The translations under genes were made by a program, and so were the position numbers. 64,000 nt of DNA from Kribbella soli (lineage in GTDB: Bacteria; Actinomycetota; Actinomycetes; Propionibacteriales; Kribbellaceae): the NCBI RefSeq assembly GCF_004331345.1, contig NZ_SJJZ01000002.1, positions 62,001 through 126,000 on the forward strand, in the 5' to 3' direction. Below are positions 50,600 through 59,045 of this stretch, piece after piece. Within the stretch, counting starts at the first letter, position 1; each line of letters begins with the position of its first letter. Under the pieces are notes generated by a model, which was given only the letters and a program-made list of their open reading frames with translations, had not been told where the DNA came from and searched no databases.

Positions 50600-52296
50600 C
50601 AGAACATCGCGTAGAGCTGAGCGAGTGGGAGGACCGACGCCGGCGCCGGCTCGACCAGCTCACCGTCGACCTTGATCGCGAACGTCTCCGGGTCGATGTC
50701 GATCGCCGGCAGCGCATCGTTGTTCTTCAGATCGGCCTTGGTGAGCTCCCGCGTCGGCCGTACGCCGAGCAGCCCCCGGCGCAGACCGAGCCGCTCGGCC
50801 AGCCCGTCCTCGAGCGCGGCCGGGGACACGAACGTGTACGAGAGATCCGCCCCGATCGCATCGCCGAACGTGGGCCGCATCAGCACCGGCTGCGGCGTCG
50901 GGATCGACGCGTTCGGATCGCCGAGGGCCGCCCAGGCGATCGCGCCGCCCTTGATCACCAGGCTCGGACGGACCCCGAAGTACCGCGGGTCCCAGAGCGC
51001 GAGGTCCGCGAGTTTGCCCGGTTCGACCGAGCCGACGACGTGATCGATGCCGTGGGCAATGGCCGGGTTGATCGTGTACTTCGCGACGTACCGGCGTACC
51101 CGCTCGTTGTCGGCGACCTCGCCGAGCGGTCCGCGGCGGTGTTTCATCACGTGGGCGACCTGCCAGGTGCGGGTGATGACCTCGCCGATCCGGCCCATCG
51201 CCTGCGCGTCGGACGACGTCACCGAGAGCGCGCCGAGGTCGTGCAGGATGTCCTCGGCCGCGATCGTGGTGGCGCGGATCCGGGACTCGGCGAACGCGAG
51301 ATCCTCGGGTACGTCGGGGCTCAGGTGGTGGCAGACCATCAGCATGTCGAGGTGCTCGGCGACCGTGTTGACGGTGTGCGGCAACGTGGGGTTCGTGGAG
51401 CCCGGGATGACGTGCGGGTACGACGCGATCGTGAGGATGTCCGGCGCGTGACCACCGCCCGCGCCCTCGACGTGGAACGCGTGGATGCCCCTGCCCGCGA
51501 TCGCGCCGAGCGTCGACTCGACGTACCCGGCTTCGTTCAGGCTGTCGGCGTGCAGCGCGACCTGGAGACCCCACTCGTCCGCGGCACGCAGCGACGCATC
51601 GATCGCGGCCGGGGTCGAACCCCAGTCCTCGTGCACCTTGAACCCGGCGGCGCCGGCGAGCGCCTGTTCGGCGAGGGCCTCCGCGCTGACGGTGTTCCCC
51701 TTGCCGAGCAGGAGGATGTTGAGCGGTACGGCGTCGAGCGCGCGATGCATCTGCTCGAGGTGCCACGCGCCGGGGGTGACCGTGGTCGCCTTCGAACCCT
51801 CGCTCGGGCCGGTGCCGCCGCCGACGACCGTGGTGATCCCGGTCGCGAGCGCCTCGTGAAGCTGCGACGGCGACAGCAGGTGAACGTGCGAATCGATCGC
51901 GCCGGCGGTGAGGATGCGACCCTCGCCCGCGATCACGTCCGTGGACGGCCCGATCTGGAGGTCGGGGTGTACGCCGTCGGCGATGTCCGGGTTGCCCGCG
52001 CGGCCGAGGGCGACGATCCGTCCGTCGCGAATGCCCACGTCGGCGCGGACGATGCCCCACCAGTCCACGACGAGCACGTTGGTGATGATGGTGTCGGGCG
52101 CACCGTCCGCGCGGGTCGTCGTACCTTGCGCCATCGACTCGCGGATGGACTTGCCGCCGCCGAAGACGACCTCCTCGCCGCCGACGGTGAAGTCCTGCTC
52201 GACCTCGACCCAGAGATCGGTGTCGCCAAGGCGGACCTGGTCGCCGACGGTCGGCCCGTACAGGGCGGCGTACGCAGCCCGCGAGATCTCAACCAC
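50599..52296 (-). CDS. ureC: Urease subunit alpha UreC
   Basis: A 565-residue catalytic subunit hydrolysing urea to ammonia and carbamate with a dinuclear nickel centre. Visible: [21 protein letters not shown] at the N-terminus; first nickel ligands [11 protein letters not shown]; carbamylated Lys in [20 protein letters not shown] (His ligand); [14 protein letters not shown]; and active-site flap [20 protein letters not shown]. The HVHLLSP and CHHLSP forms differ from the HIHWICPQ and CHHLDP of classical ureases but are known in many actinobacteria. Starts at GTG 52296, overlapping ureB by 8 nt. Confidence 0.97.
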   Translation of the reverse strand: MVEISRAAYAALYGPTVGDQVRLGDTDLWVEVEQDFTVGGEEVVFGGGKSIRESMAQGTTTRADGAPDTIITNVLVVDWWGIVRADVGIRDGRIVALGRAGNPDIADGVHPDLQIGPSTDVIAGEGRILTAGAIDSHVHLLSPSQLHEALATGITTVVGGGTGPSEGSKATTVTPGAWHLEQMHRALDAVPLNILLLGKGNTVSAEALAEQALAGAAGFKVHEDWGSTPAAIDASLRAADEWGLQVALHADSLNEAGYVESTLGAIAGRGIHAFHVEGAGGGHAPDILTIASYPHVIPGSTNPTLPHTVNTVAEHLDMLMVCHHLSPDVPEDLAFAESRIRATTIAAEDILHDLGALSVTSSDAQAMGRIGEVITRTWQVAHVMKHRRGPLGEVADNERVRRYVAKYTINPAIAHGIDHVVGSVEPGKLADLALWDPRYFGVRPSLVIKGGAIAWAALGDPNASIPTPQPVLMRPTFGDAIGADLSYTFVSPAALEDGLAERLGLRRGLLGVRPTRELTKADLKNNDALPAIDIDPETFAIKVDGELVEPAPASVLPLAQLYAMF

Positions 52297-52834
52297 GATC
52301 CACCTCGCCGGATTCGGCCGGCGGTGCCGGCTTCAGCTGGATCCCAGGCACCCGCCGCCGACCGCGGAGCGCGACCAACGCCACCTCACGCGAGGCGCCG
52401 GGCTCGAACCGCTGCGACGTACCCGACGGGATGTCCAGCCGGAACCCCTGTGCAGCCTCGCGGTCGAACGTGAGGGCGGTGTTCGCGTCCGGCAGGTGCA
52501 GGTGCGAGCCGATCTGGATCGGCCGGTCGCCGGCGTTCACGACCACCAGCCGCAAACGTTCGTCGTCGGTGCGGTCGGCGTTCAGGGTGATGGTTCCGGA
52601 CCGCACCCGGACTGCTCCAGGCGCCTCCGTGGTGAGCGATGCCGGTGCAGTCGAACTGGGTGTCGCGGGTGCGGTCGCGCTGAGCGATACCGGTGCGGTC
52701 GTGCTGGGTGTTGCGGTCGTGCTGGGTGTTGCGGTCGTGCTCGGTGTTGTTGGGGCGGTGGGGGAGGCTGGGTTGTCCGCGCCCTGTCTTTCCTTGCTAA
52801 GTCTATCGTCGTCGGCCATGGATTCTGCCTTCAA
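52289..52834 (-). CDS. ureB: Urease subunit beta UreB with long low-complexity N-terminal extension
   Basis: A 181-residue protein; UreB is usually about 105. The urease-beta core begins near residue 72 ([48 protein letters not shown]). Residues 1-70 are a Thr/Pro/Ser/Ala-rich extension with [18 protein letters not shown], encoded by 18-bp tandem repeats (52695-52748). No start codon lies at the core boundary, and the ATG overlaps the ureA stop by 4 nt (52831-52834), so the extension is probably translated. It would be flexible and on the outside of the (abc)3 complex. Confidence 0.9.
   Translation of the reverse strand: MKAESMADDDRLSKERQGADNPASPTAPTTPSTTATPSTTATPSTTAPVSLSATAPATPSSTAPASLTTEAPGAVRVRSGTITLNADRTDDERLRLVVVNAGDRPIQIGSHLHLPDANTALTFDREAAQGFRLDIPSGTSQRFEPGASREVALVALRGRRRVPGIQLKPAPPAESGEVDRG
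52695..52748 (-). repeat. 18-bp tandem repeats within ureB
   Basis: Three copies of GCGGTCGTGCTGGGTGTT (plus strand) at 52695-52712, 52713-52730 and 52731-52748, the third with one mismatch. They are in frame and encode the TTATPS repeats of the UreB extension. Copy-number change would lengthen the linker without a frameshift. Confidence 0.85.
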
Positions 52835-53133
52835 ATGATCGGGCTGTGGATAGTGACGAGTTTGCGGCCGTCGGGGAAGGTGGCTTCGACCTGGACGTCG
52901 TGCAGGAGTTCGGCGACACCGGGCATGACCTGGTCGCGGGTGAGGACGGTGCGGCCGGACTCCATCAGGTCGGCGACGCGGGCGCCTTCGCGGGCGCGTT
53001 CGATCACCCAGGTGCTGAGGAGGGCGACGGCTTCGGGGTGGTTGAGAAGCACTCCCCGGGCCAGCCGGTCGCGGGCGACCATGCCGGCCACGGAGAGCAG
53101 CAGCTTCTCGACGTCAGCGGGAGTGAAGTTCAT
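52831..53133 (-). CDS. ureA: Urease subunit gamma UreA
   Basis: A 100-residue structural subunit: [74 protein letters not shown] cut at the usual places, and HSPI at the end, all canonical. It is the first gene of ureABCFGD and is preceded by a 367-bp non-coding leader with two similar hairpins. Confidence 0.97.
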   Translation of the reverse strand: MNFTPADVEKLLLSVAGMVARDRLARGVLLNHPEAVALLSTWVIERAREGARVADLMESGRTVLTRDQVMPGVAELLHDVQVEATFPDGRKLVTIHSPII

Positions 53134-53252
53134 GGTGTGTTGTTGCGGGGCCGCATCGACGCGGGAAGCAACCGCCGCTGACTCCCTTCACAGGTCGGGG
53201 GCTGCAGAGACAGCAGCCTGGATGGAGCCGAGTTCCCGCTCCACACGCCGGG

Positions 53253-53410
53253 TTGGGGAGGATTTTCTACCCGATATGGGAAGTAATCCTCCCCAAGTTG
53301 CATCATGGCAGCCGGCACGAGGTGAGGCAGCGGTTTGGATCGGCGACGTAGGAGGTTTCTCCGCGGAACCCTGGAGGATTTTCCGCGTATGGAGCGAGAA
53401 ACCCTCCAGG
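53253..53410 (-). ncRNA. Tandem hairpin element in the urease leader (candidate cis-regulatory RNA)
   Basis: The 53134-53500 gap holds no convincing gene. Hairpin 1 (53253-53296): 12-bp perfect arms TTGGGGAGGATT / AATCCTCCCCAA, inner CCC/GGG pair and loop GATAT. Hairpin 2 (53370-53410): arms CCTGGAGG / CCTCCAGG, continued by T-A pairs, inner CC/GG, loop GCGTAT. Read in the ure direction both follow the plan GGAGG(A/G)TT, CT, CCATA, CG, GG, then GAAAATCCTCC, so they are related copies about 115 bp apart. A third partial copy GAGAAACCTCC lies between. Candidate riboswitch, protein-binding RNA or attenuator; DNA operator repeats remain possible. Confidence 0.5.
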
Positions 53411-53500
53411 TATTCGGCGCACAGGGGGCGACGGGGCAGGAGACCGCGACGGGGCGGGTGGTCGCGATGTTCCGTGGTGAGGCGGCCTCCCACGCGGAAG

Positions 53501-55141
53501 TCATGCTTGCGACGGTAGGACGTGGTCGGCGACCTTGTCTGTGCTGAGGCAGAGCGAGCAGACGGCGGCGGAGTGCGTCTCGCAGGCGGTCATGTCCGGG
53601 CGCTCGTACTGTTGCCGGCATACGTGGCACGTCAGTACCTCGCCGGATGGGTTTCCGTGCTCGTCGTACATCGGCAGGTCCAGCCCGTCGTCGACGCGGC
53701 GCAGGTAGTACTTGCCGCGCGTGATCACGGCGAGCACCGGCGGCAGGACGAGGGCCAGTCCGATCGCGACGAGCGGTGAGTACGGCTTGATCCCCGAGCC
53801 GAGTCCACCGAAGAACACGACGATCGACACGCCCGCGGCCGCCGCCATCGATCCGAAGCCGACCGGATTGACGGCGTACAGCATGCCGCGCCGGAACTCA
53901 GGAGCCTTGGGGGACAACCCGAGCAGGTACTTGTTGAACACGATGTCCGAGGCAACGACCACGATCCACGCCATCCCGCAGTTCGCGTAGAACCCGAGGA
54001 TGGTGTTGAGGAAGTCGAACATGTTCGCCTCCATCAGCACCAGCGCGATCACCAGGTTGAACCCGAGGAACACCAGCCGTCCCGGGTAGTGCCGGGTCAG
54101 CCGCGTGTACGAGTTCGTCCAGGCCAGCGAACCGGAGTACGCGTTCGTCACGTTGATCTTCACCTGGCTGATGACGACCAGTACGACGGCCAGCGTCATC
54201 GCCAGCCACCCGGGCAGGAACCCGCGGTAGATCTCCAGGAACTGGTGCACCGGCTGGTTCGCGATCGACGACGAGTCGGCGACGTTCGCGATCAGGTAGA
54301 CGGCCAGGAACAGACCGATCACCTGCTTCAGGGCACCGAAGATCACCCAGCCCGGCCCGGCCAGCAGCATGGCGGTCCACCACCGGCGCGAGTTCTCCGG
54401 GGTCTTCGGCGGCATGAACCGCAGGTAGTCGATCTGCTCGGCGATCTGCGCGATCAGCGACAGGCACACCCCGGCTGCCAGCAGCATCGAACCGAAGTCG
54501 GCGTCCGGACCGTAGTCGAAGAACGTCGACACCGACGACGGGTGCGACACGAGCAGGTAGCAGAACGGCAGCACCATCAGGATCAGCCACAGCGGCGTCG
54601 TCCACACCTGGAGCGTGGACAGCACCTTCATCCCGTAGATCACCAGCGGGAAGATCACCAGCGTCGAGACGGCGTACCCGAGCCAGAGCGGCACATGAAG
54701 CCCCAACTGCAGGCCCTGCGCCATGATCGAGCCTTCGAGCGCGAAGAAGATGAACGTGAACGACGCGAAGATCACGTTGGTGACGACCGAGCCGTAGTAC
54801 CCGAAGCCGCTGCCGCGGGTGATCAGGTCGAGGTCGATGTTGTAGCGCGCGGCGTAGTACGCGAGCGGCAGGCCGGTCGCGAAGATCACCACGGCGAAGA
54901 TCGCGATACCCCACAGCGCGTTCGTGGTCCCGTACGAGATCCCGATGTTCGCGCCGATCGCGAAGTCGGCGAGGTAGGCGATCCCGCCGAGAGCCGAGAC
55001 GGCGACGACGCCGGTCGACCATTTCCGGTAGCTGCGCGGCGCGAACCGGAGGGTGTAGTCCTCCAGCGTCTCGCGGGTCGCGGTGGTCGGTGCGGGGGCT
55101 TCAGCGGTGGTGCGGTGGTCGAGCGAGGGTTCCACAGACAT
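53501..55141 (-). CDS. NCS1-family nucleobase/allantoin/urea-type permease with zinc-binding-like tail
   Basis: A 546-residue transporter with 12 helices of the NCS1 (purine-cytosine permease) family: GGIAYLADFAIGANIGISYGTTNALWG-type start, GSIMAQGLQLGLHVPLWLG, and SQVKINVTNAYSGSLAWTNSYTRL near helix 8. The last 55 residues form a cytoplasmic module with LTCHVCRQQYERPD, ACETHSAAV and CSLCLST, a pattern of Cys/His pairs that probably binds zinc. It precedes the urease operon on the same strand, so import of urea or of a ureide/purine feeding urease is likely (inference). A MarR gene lies 103 bp upstream. Confidence 0.88.
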   Translation of the reverse strand: MSVEPSLDHRTTAEAPAPTTATRETLEDYTLRFAPRSYRKWSTGVVAVSALGGIAYLADFAIGANIGISYGTTNALWGIAIFAVVIFATGLPLAYYAARYNIDLDLITRGSGFGYYGSVVTNVIFASFTFIFFALEGSIMAQGLQLGLHVPLWLGYAVSTLVIFPLVIYGMKVLSTLQVWTTPLWLILMVLPFCYLLVSHPSSVSTFFDYGPDADFGSMLLAAGVCLSLIAQIAEQIDYLRFMPPKTPENSRRWWTAMLLAGPGWVIFGALKQVIGLFLAVYLIANVADSSSIANQPVHQFLEIYRGFLPGWLAMTLAVVLVVISQVKINVTNAYSGSLAWTNSYTRLTRHYPGRLVFLGFNLVIALVLMEANMFDFLNTILGFYANCGMAWIVVVASDIVFNKYLLGLSPKAPEFRRGMLYAVNPVGFGSMAAAAGVSIVVFFGGLGSGIKPYSPLVAIGLALVLPPVLAVITRGKYYLRRVDDGLDLPMYDEHGNPSGEVLTCHVCRQQYERPDMTACETHSAAVCSLCLSTDKVADHVLPSQA

Positions 55142-55243
55142 GGGCGAACTCCTGGCGGCACCTTCGGGCGAGCGGTGCTCCGGCGGGCCGGCGACGCTGC
55201 CGGCGGTGGATGCACCCGAATGGAAGGAACCTAGGAACGCTGT

Positions 55244-55259
55244 GTTACCGGTGTGTTGC
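55244..55259 (-). promoter_or_regulatory. GlnR-box-like site upstream of NCS1 permease
   Basis: On the minus strand GCAAC, 6 bp, GTAAC, close to the actinobacterial GlnR consensus gTnAC-n6-GaAAC with one mismatch in each half. It sits about 103 bp before the permease start, at the end of the MarR gene. GlnR commonly activates urea and nitrogen-source genes. Confidence 0.35.
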
Positions 55260-55628
55260 CGAGCTGCTACGTTCGTGTATTTCCATCTGGAAGTACTTCG
55301 CCAGGTCCGCCTCGAGCTCCCGCTGGACGGTCCCGAGGCGATCGGCGACCGTGCCGCCGACGGGGGAGAGCGCCGTGACGATCCGGCGCTTGTCGTCGGG
55401 GTGGATGCGCCGCAGCACCAGCCCGCGCTCGACCAGCTTGTCGACGTGCCGGGTCAGGCTCGCGGCCGGCAGTACGGCGGACTCCGCGAGCACCGACATC
55501 GGCTGCCCGGGCTCCTCGTGGAGCGCGGCCATGACCCGCCACTGCTCGATCGTCAGGCCGAACTCGTCGAGCAACGGCTGCAGACCCAGCTCGAGTTGCC
55601 GCTCGATCCGCTTCAGCAAGAGGAGCAC
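55245..55628 (-). CDS. MarR-family transcriptional regulator
   Basis: A 127-residue winged-helix protein: LLKRIERQLELGLQPLLDEFGLTIEQWRVMAAL, then AESAVLPAASLTRHVDKLVERGLVLRRIHPDDKRRIVTALS in the usual helix-turn-helix and wing (quoted in pieces: SLTRHVDKLVERGLV; HPDDKRR). GTG 55628 is preceded by GAGGAGGGGG. The gene is divergent from the binding-protein gene at 55763 and upstream of the NCS1 permease. The 27-bp tandem repeat at 55702-55755 lies in its promoter region and may be its operator. Confidence 0.85.
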   Translation of the reverse strand: MLLLLKRIERQLELGLQPLLDEFGLTIEQWRVMAALHEEPGQPMSVLAESAVLPAASLTRHVDKLVERGLVLRRIHPDDKRRIVTALSPVGGTVADRLGTVQRELEADLAKYFQMEIHERSSSATHR

Positions 55629-55701
55629 GCAGGACCCCCTCCTCGGTTCAGGTGGTGGGAAATATAGCCGTTCGGTCGATGTTCCGCCTCCGGTTCGTCC
55701 A

Positions 55702-55755
55702 CACTTGAGCGAATGTACGGCGGGAGAACACTGGACCGGATGTACGGCGGGAGGA
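55702..55755. repeat. 27-bp tandem repeat in the MarR / binding-protein divergent promoter
   Basis: Two adjacent 27-bp units (55702-55728 and 55729-55755) differ at four positions; both contain ATGTACGGCGGGAG (55713-55726 and 55740-55753). The second unit runs into the ribosome-binding site of the gene at 55763. A regulator bound here could block translation start and transcription of both divergent genes. Confidence 0.6.
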
Positions 55756-55762
55756 GGTGACG

Positions 55763-56824
55763 GTGCGGCACTCCGACGTACTGCCGATCGCCTTCGTCGT
55801 GCCGCTGCAGGGCCCGACCGGGATCTACGGACCCTCCTGTCTGTCCTGCGGCCAGCTCGCGGTCGAGCAGCTGAACGCACGGAACGGGATCGCCGGCCGT
55901 CAGGTCGAGCTCGTCCAGGTGGACGCCGGCCGCCCGCCGGAGGTCGTCGCCGAGGAGGTGGGCCGGCTCGTCGACATAGGTCGCGTCGAGGCGGTGGCCG
56001 GCTGGCACATCTCCGCGGTCCGGGTCGCGTTGACCCGACGCATCGGCGGACGGGTCGTGTACGCGTTCGCCGCCATGCACGAGGGCGGCGACGACACGCC
56101 TGGTGTGTTCATGCTCGGCGAGCGCCCGGTCAACCAGCTGCTGCCGGCGGCGCACTGGTTGCGCGAGCACCTCGGCGCCCGGCGTTGGGTTGTCGTCGGC
56201 AACGACTACGTCTATCCGCGGGTGACCGGCTCGGTGGCGCAGGAAGCCTTGCAGGGAACGGGATCCGAGATCGTGCACTCGGCGTACGTCCCACTCGGTA
56301 CGGCGGACTTCCGGGACGTGATCGACGGGCTCCGGGCGACCGATGCCGACGGGGTGATCATGCTCCTGATGGGCCAGGACGCGGTGCATTTCAACCGGCA
56401 GTTCGCGGCCGGCGGACTGAGCGAGAGGCTTCTGCGTCTCAGCCCGGCGATCGAGGAGAACACGCTGCTCGGCGCCGGATCGGGCGCGAACCACGGTGTC
56501 TACGCGGCCGCGGCGTACTTCGACAAGCTCACGACCGTCGAGAGCAGCGAGTTCGCCCAGCAGTACTACGCCCGCTTCGGGGCCTTCGCACCCGCGCTCA
56601 ACGCGGTCGGTGAATCCTGCTACGAGGCGATCCGCTTCCTCGCCCGCCTCGGTGAGATCAGCGGCTCGATCGCGATGTCGGCCGCCCTCCCGAGCGGCCA
56701 CTTCTACGACAGCCCCCGCGGACTGCTGCGGCTCGACGGCAATCTCGTCGACCAGGACGTCTACCTGGCGGTCGCCGACGGCCTCGAATTCAGGATCCAG
56801 GAGCAGATCGCTCACACCGCCTAA
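55763..56824 (+). CDS. AmiC/UrtA-like periplasmic-binding-fold protein without signal peptide
   Basis: A 353-residue type I periplasmic-binding-fold protein of the Peripla_BP_5 group (amide sensor AmiC, urea/short-chain-amide binders UrtA/FmdD): LPIAFVVPLQGPTGIYGPSCLSCGQLAVEQLNARNGIAG in pieces, VAGWHISAVRVALTRRI, WVVVGNDYVYPRV, LGTADFRDVIDGLRA and GESCYEAIRFLARL. It begins directly with the first strand and has no signal peptide or lipobox, so it should be cytoplasmic like AmiC, which acts as an amide-sensing negative regulator. GGAGGAGG lies 5 nt before GTG 55763. No AmiR-like antiterminator gene is seen here. Confidence 0.8.
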   Translation: MRHSDVLPIAFVVPLQGPTGIYGPSCLSCGQLAVEQLNARNGIAGRQVELVQVDAGRPPEVVAEEVGRLVDIGRVEAVAGWHISAVRVALTRRIGGRVVYAFAAMHEGGDDTPGVFMLGERPVNQLLPAAHWLREHLGARRWVVVGNDYVYPRVTGSVAQEALQGTGSEIVHSAYVPLGTADFRDVIDGLRATDADGVIMLLMGQDAVHFNRQFAAGGLSERLLRLSPAIEENTLLGAGSGANHGVYAAAAYFDKLTTVESSEFAQQYYARFGAFAPALNAVGESCYEAIRFLARLGEISGSIAMSAALPSGHFYDSPRGLLRLDGNLVDQDVYLAVADGLEFRIQEQIAHTA

Positions 56825-56892
56825 CCATCATGAGGGGACGGAGTTGCGCAAGTGGCTGTATTTCTGACCGTAGGTCCACCCTCTTTTCACAG

Positions 56893-58089
56893 GTGACGAG
56901 ATCTGCGGTGGTGGTCGGTGGCGGGATCGTGGGGCTGGCTGTGGCGCGAAGCCTGCAGCGGCTCGATCCCGGTACGCCGGTCGTCGTACTGGAGAAGGAG
57001 CCGGCCGTCGGCGCACACCAGACCGGGCACAACTCGGGCGTGGTGCACTCGGGCCTGTACTACCGCCCGGGCTCGCTGAAGGCGCGGTTCGCGGTGGCGG
57101 GCGGTACGGCGCTGCGCGAGTACTGCGAGGAGAAGGGGATCCCGCTCGACGTACCGGGCAAGCTGGTCGTCGCGACGACCGAGGCCGAACTTCCACAGCT
57201 CGATCGCCTGTTCGGGATCGGTCGCGAGAACGGCGTCCCGGTACGTCGGCTCACCCTGGAAGAGGTCGCGGAGCGGGAACCGCACCTGCGGGTGAAGGGT
57301 GCGCTCGCCGTCGACTCGACCGGACGCGTCGACTTCAAACTGGTGGCCGCTGCGCTCGCCGACGACGTTCGGGCGGCAGGCGGCGAGATCAGGACCGGTG
57401 TGTCCGTGACGGCGGTCGAGAACGCGGGCTCCCTCGTGCGCGTGCGGACAACCGACGACGTGATCGAGGCAGACCGGGTGGCCGTGTGCGCGGGCCTGCA
57501 CAGCGACCGGCTCGCGCGGGCGTCCGGTCTCGAGCCCGGTGTCCGCATCCTCCCGTTCCGCGGCGAGTTCAGCGAGCTCGTCCCCGAGCGGGAGTACCTG
57601 GTGAAAGGGCTCGTGTATCCGGTGCCCGACCCCGACCTGCCGTTCCTCGGTGTCCACCTGACCCGCGGCATCGACGGCAGCGTCCATCTCGGCCCGAACG
57701 CCGTCCCCGCGCTGGCCCGCGAAGGGTACCGGTGGTCCCAGATCGTCGTACGGGACGTATGGGAGTCGGCGACGTACCGCGGCACTTGGAAGCTCGCCCG
57801 CCGGTACGCCCGCACCGGCGCGAAGGAGATCGCCCGCTCACTCACCGGCCGTGCGCTGGTCCGTGAGGCCCGGCGGATGCTGCCGGAGCTGCAGGTTTCC
57901 GACGTACGACGCTCCGGCGCCGGCGTCCGCGCCCAGGCGGTGACCCGCGACGGCAAGCTGGTCGACGACTTCCTGTTCCTCCGCGACGGCCGCGCCCTGC
58001 ACGTACTGAACGCGCCGTCACCCGCCGCCACCGCCTGCCTCGTCATCGGCAACCGCATCGCCGAGGAACTCTCCGCCGACCGAGCCTGA
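56893..58089 (+). CDS. lhgO: L-2-hydroxyglutarate oxidase
   Basis: A 398-residue FAD enzyme oxidising L-2-hydroxyglutarate to 2-oxoglutarate. FAD-binding SAVVVGGGIVGLAVARSL at the N-terminus, the characteristic QTGHNSGVVHSGLYYRPGSLKA block, FRGEFSELVPEREYLVKGLVYPVPDP (in pieces) and FLGVHLTRGIDGSVHLGPNAV agree with LhgO. GTG 56893 is chosen; the frame upstream to 56830 is not coding-like. A weak ribosome-binding site suggests a leaderless mRNA. The 68 bp after the binding-protein gene hold no clear terminator, so co-transcription is possible. Confidence 0.88.
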   Translation: MTRSAVVVGGGIVGLAVARSLQRLDPGTPVVVLEKEPAVGAHQTGHNSGVVHSGLYYRPGSLKARFAVAGGTALREYCEEKGIPLDVPGKLVVATTEAELPQLDRLFGIGRENGVPVRRLTLEEVAEREPHLRVKGALAVDSTGRVDFKLVAAALADDVRAAGGEIRTGVSVTAVENAGSLVRVRTTDDVIEADRVAVCAGLHSDRLARASGLEPGVRILPFRGEFSELVPEREYLVKGLVYPVPDPDLPFLGVHLTRGIDGSVHLGPNAVPALAREGYRWSQIVVRDVWESATYRGTWKLARRYARTGAKEIARSLTGRALVREARRMLPELQVSDVRRSGAGVRAQAVTRDGKLVDDFLFLRDGRALHVLNAPSPAATACLVIGNRIAEELSADRA

Positions 58090-58109
58090 GCACGCCTATC
58101 TTGGTCGGC

Positions 58110-58979
58110 ATGACAACGTTCGGGGTGCCAGGAGTCCGGGTGGGGCATTGGAGTGACTTCGAGGGGCGGACCGGCTGCACGCTCGTGGATCTGCCGGCCG
58201 GCACCGTCGCGTCGTACGAAGCACGTGGCGGTGCGCCCGCCTCCCGGGAGCTGGAGCTGCTGGAGCCGGGGAAGGCCGTGAACGCGATCGACGGCGTCGT
58301 ACTGACCGGGGGATCGGCCTTCGGCCTCGCGGCGGCCGATGGCGTCATGCGGTTCTACCGTGAGCAGGGGCGCGGCGTGCAGACCCCCGCGGGTGCGGTG
58401 CCGATCGTGCCGACGCTGGCGCTCTTCGACCTCACCGCGGGCGATCCCGCCGCGGCACCCGACTCCGCCGCCGGGTACGCGGCAGCGCAGGCGTGCACAG
58501 CGGAACAGGTTCTGCACGGCCAGGTGGGAGCAGGGACCGGGGCGTACGTCGCTCATTGGCGCGGGCCGGACGGTCGACGGCCCGGCGGGCTCGGGTACGC
58601 CGAACATCGGCTCGGCGAGCTCGTGGTTGCCTGCCTTGCCGTGGTGAATGCCTTCGGCGACATCGACGACGGCAGCGCGGACGTGTCGTTCGACGCGGTC
58701 CGGATCCTCGCGGAGCCGTTCGCGTTCGGCGAGGGACGCGCGCACACGACGATCGGCGTCGTCGTCACGAACGCCCGCCTCGACAAGGTCGGCTGCCGGA
58801 TCGTTGCCCAGGGCGCCCATGACGGCCTCGCCCGGTCCATCACGCCGCCGCACACCCAGTTCGACGGGGACGGGTTCGTCGCCGCGGCGACCGGTCAGGT
58901 CGACATGCACGTCGACATCGTCAGGCTGCTCGCCCTCGCCTGCGTCACCGACGCCGTGCGGAGCGTTGCGCAGGCCTGA
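58110..58979 (+). CDS. P1-family (S58) peptidase, NylC-like
   Basis: A 289-residue N-terminal-nucleophile hydrolase of the DmpA/NylC group. Conserved: GVRVGHWSDFEGRTGCTLV; VVLTGGSAFGLAAADGVMRF; GNVGAGTG-like VGAGTGAYVAHW; VVNAFGDI; and HTTIGVVVTNARL, where the second Thr is the expected nucleophile exposed by self-cleavage, as in the nylon oligomer hydrolase NylC. Acts on amino-terminal or linear amide bonds. ATG 58110 gives MTTFGVPGVRVGH; the upstream TTG adds only three residues. Starts 20 bp after lhgO on the same strand. Confidence 0.88.
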   Translation: MTTFGVPGVRVGHWSDFEGRTGCTLVDLPAGTVASYEARGGAPASRELELLEPGKAVNAIDGVVLTGGSAFGLAAADGVMRFYREQGRGVQTPAGAVPIVPTLALFDLTAGDPAAAPDSAAGYAAAQACTAEQVLHGQVGAGTGAYVAHWRGPDGRRPGGLGYAEHRLGELVVACLAVVNAFGDIDDGSADVSFDAVRILAEPFAFGEGRAHTTIGVVVTNARLDKVGCRIVAQGAHDGLARSITPPHTQFDGDGFVAAATGQVDMHVDIVRLLALACVTDAVRSVAQA

Positions 58980-59045
58980 TCGGACCCTCGCGAACTTCAC
59001 ACCGGCGCAACAGGTGGGCAATCTGCGCCGGGGACGCTGTGACGT

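Noticed and set aside
53253..53410. Guanidine-II (mini-ykkC) riboswitch in the urease leader
   Set aside because: That class also has two hairpins, but with ACGR terminal loops; the loops here (GATAT, GCGTAT) do not match.
53130..53630. 166-codon frame through the urease leader
   Set aside because: It overlaps the permease end out of frame, has no domain, and lies over the hairpins; the short PY-ENPP resemblance between its parts is explained by the DNA repeats.
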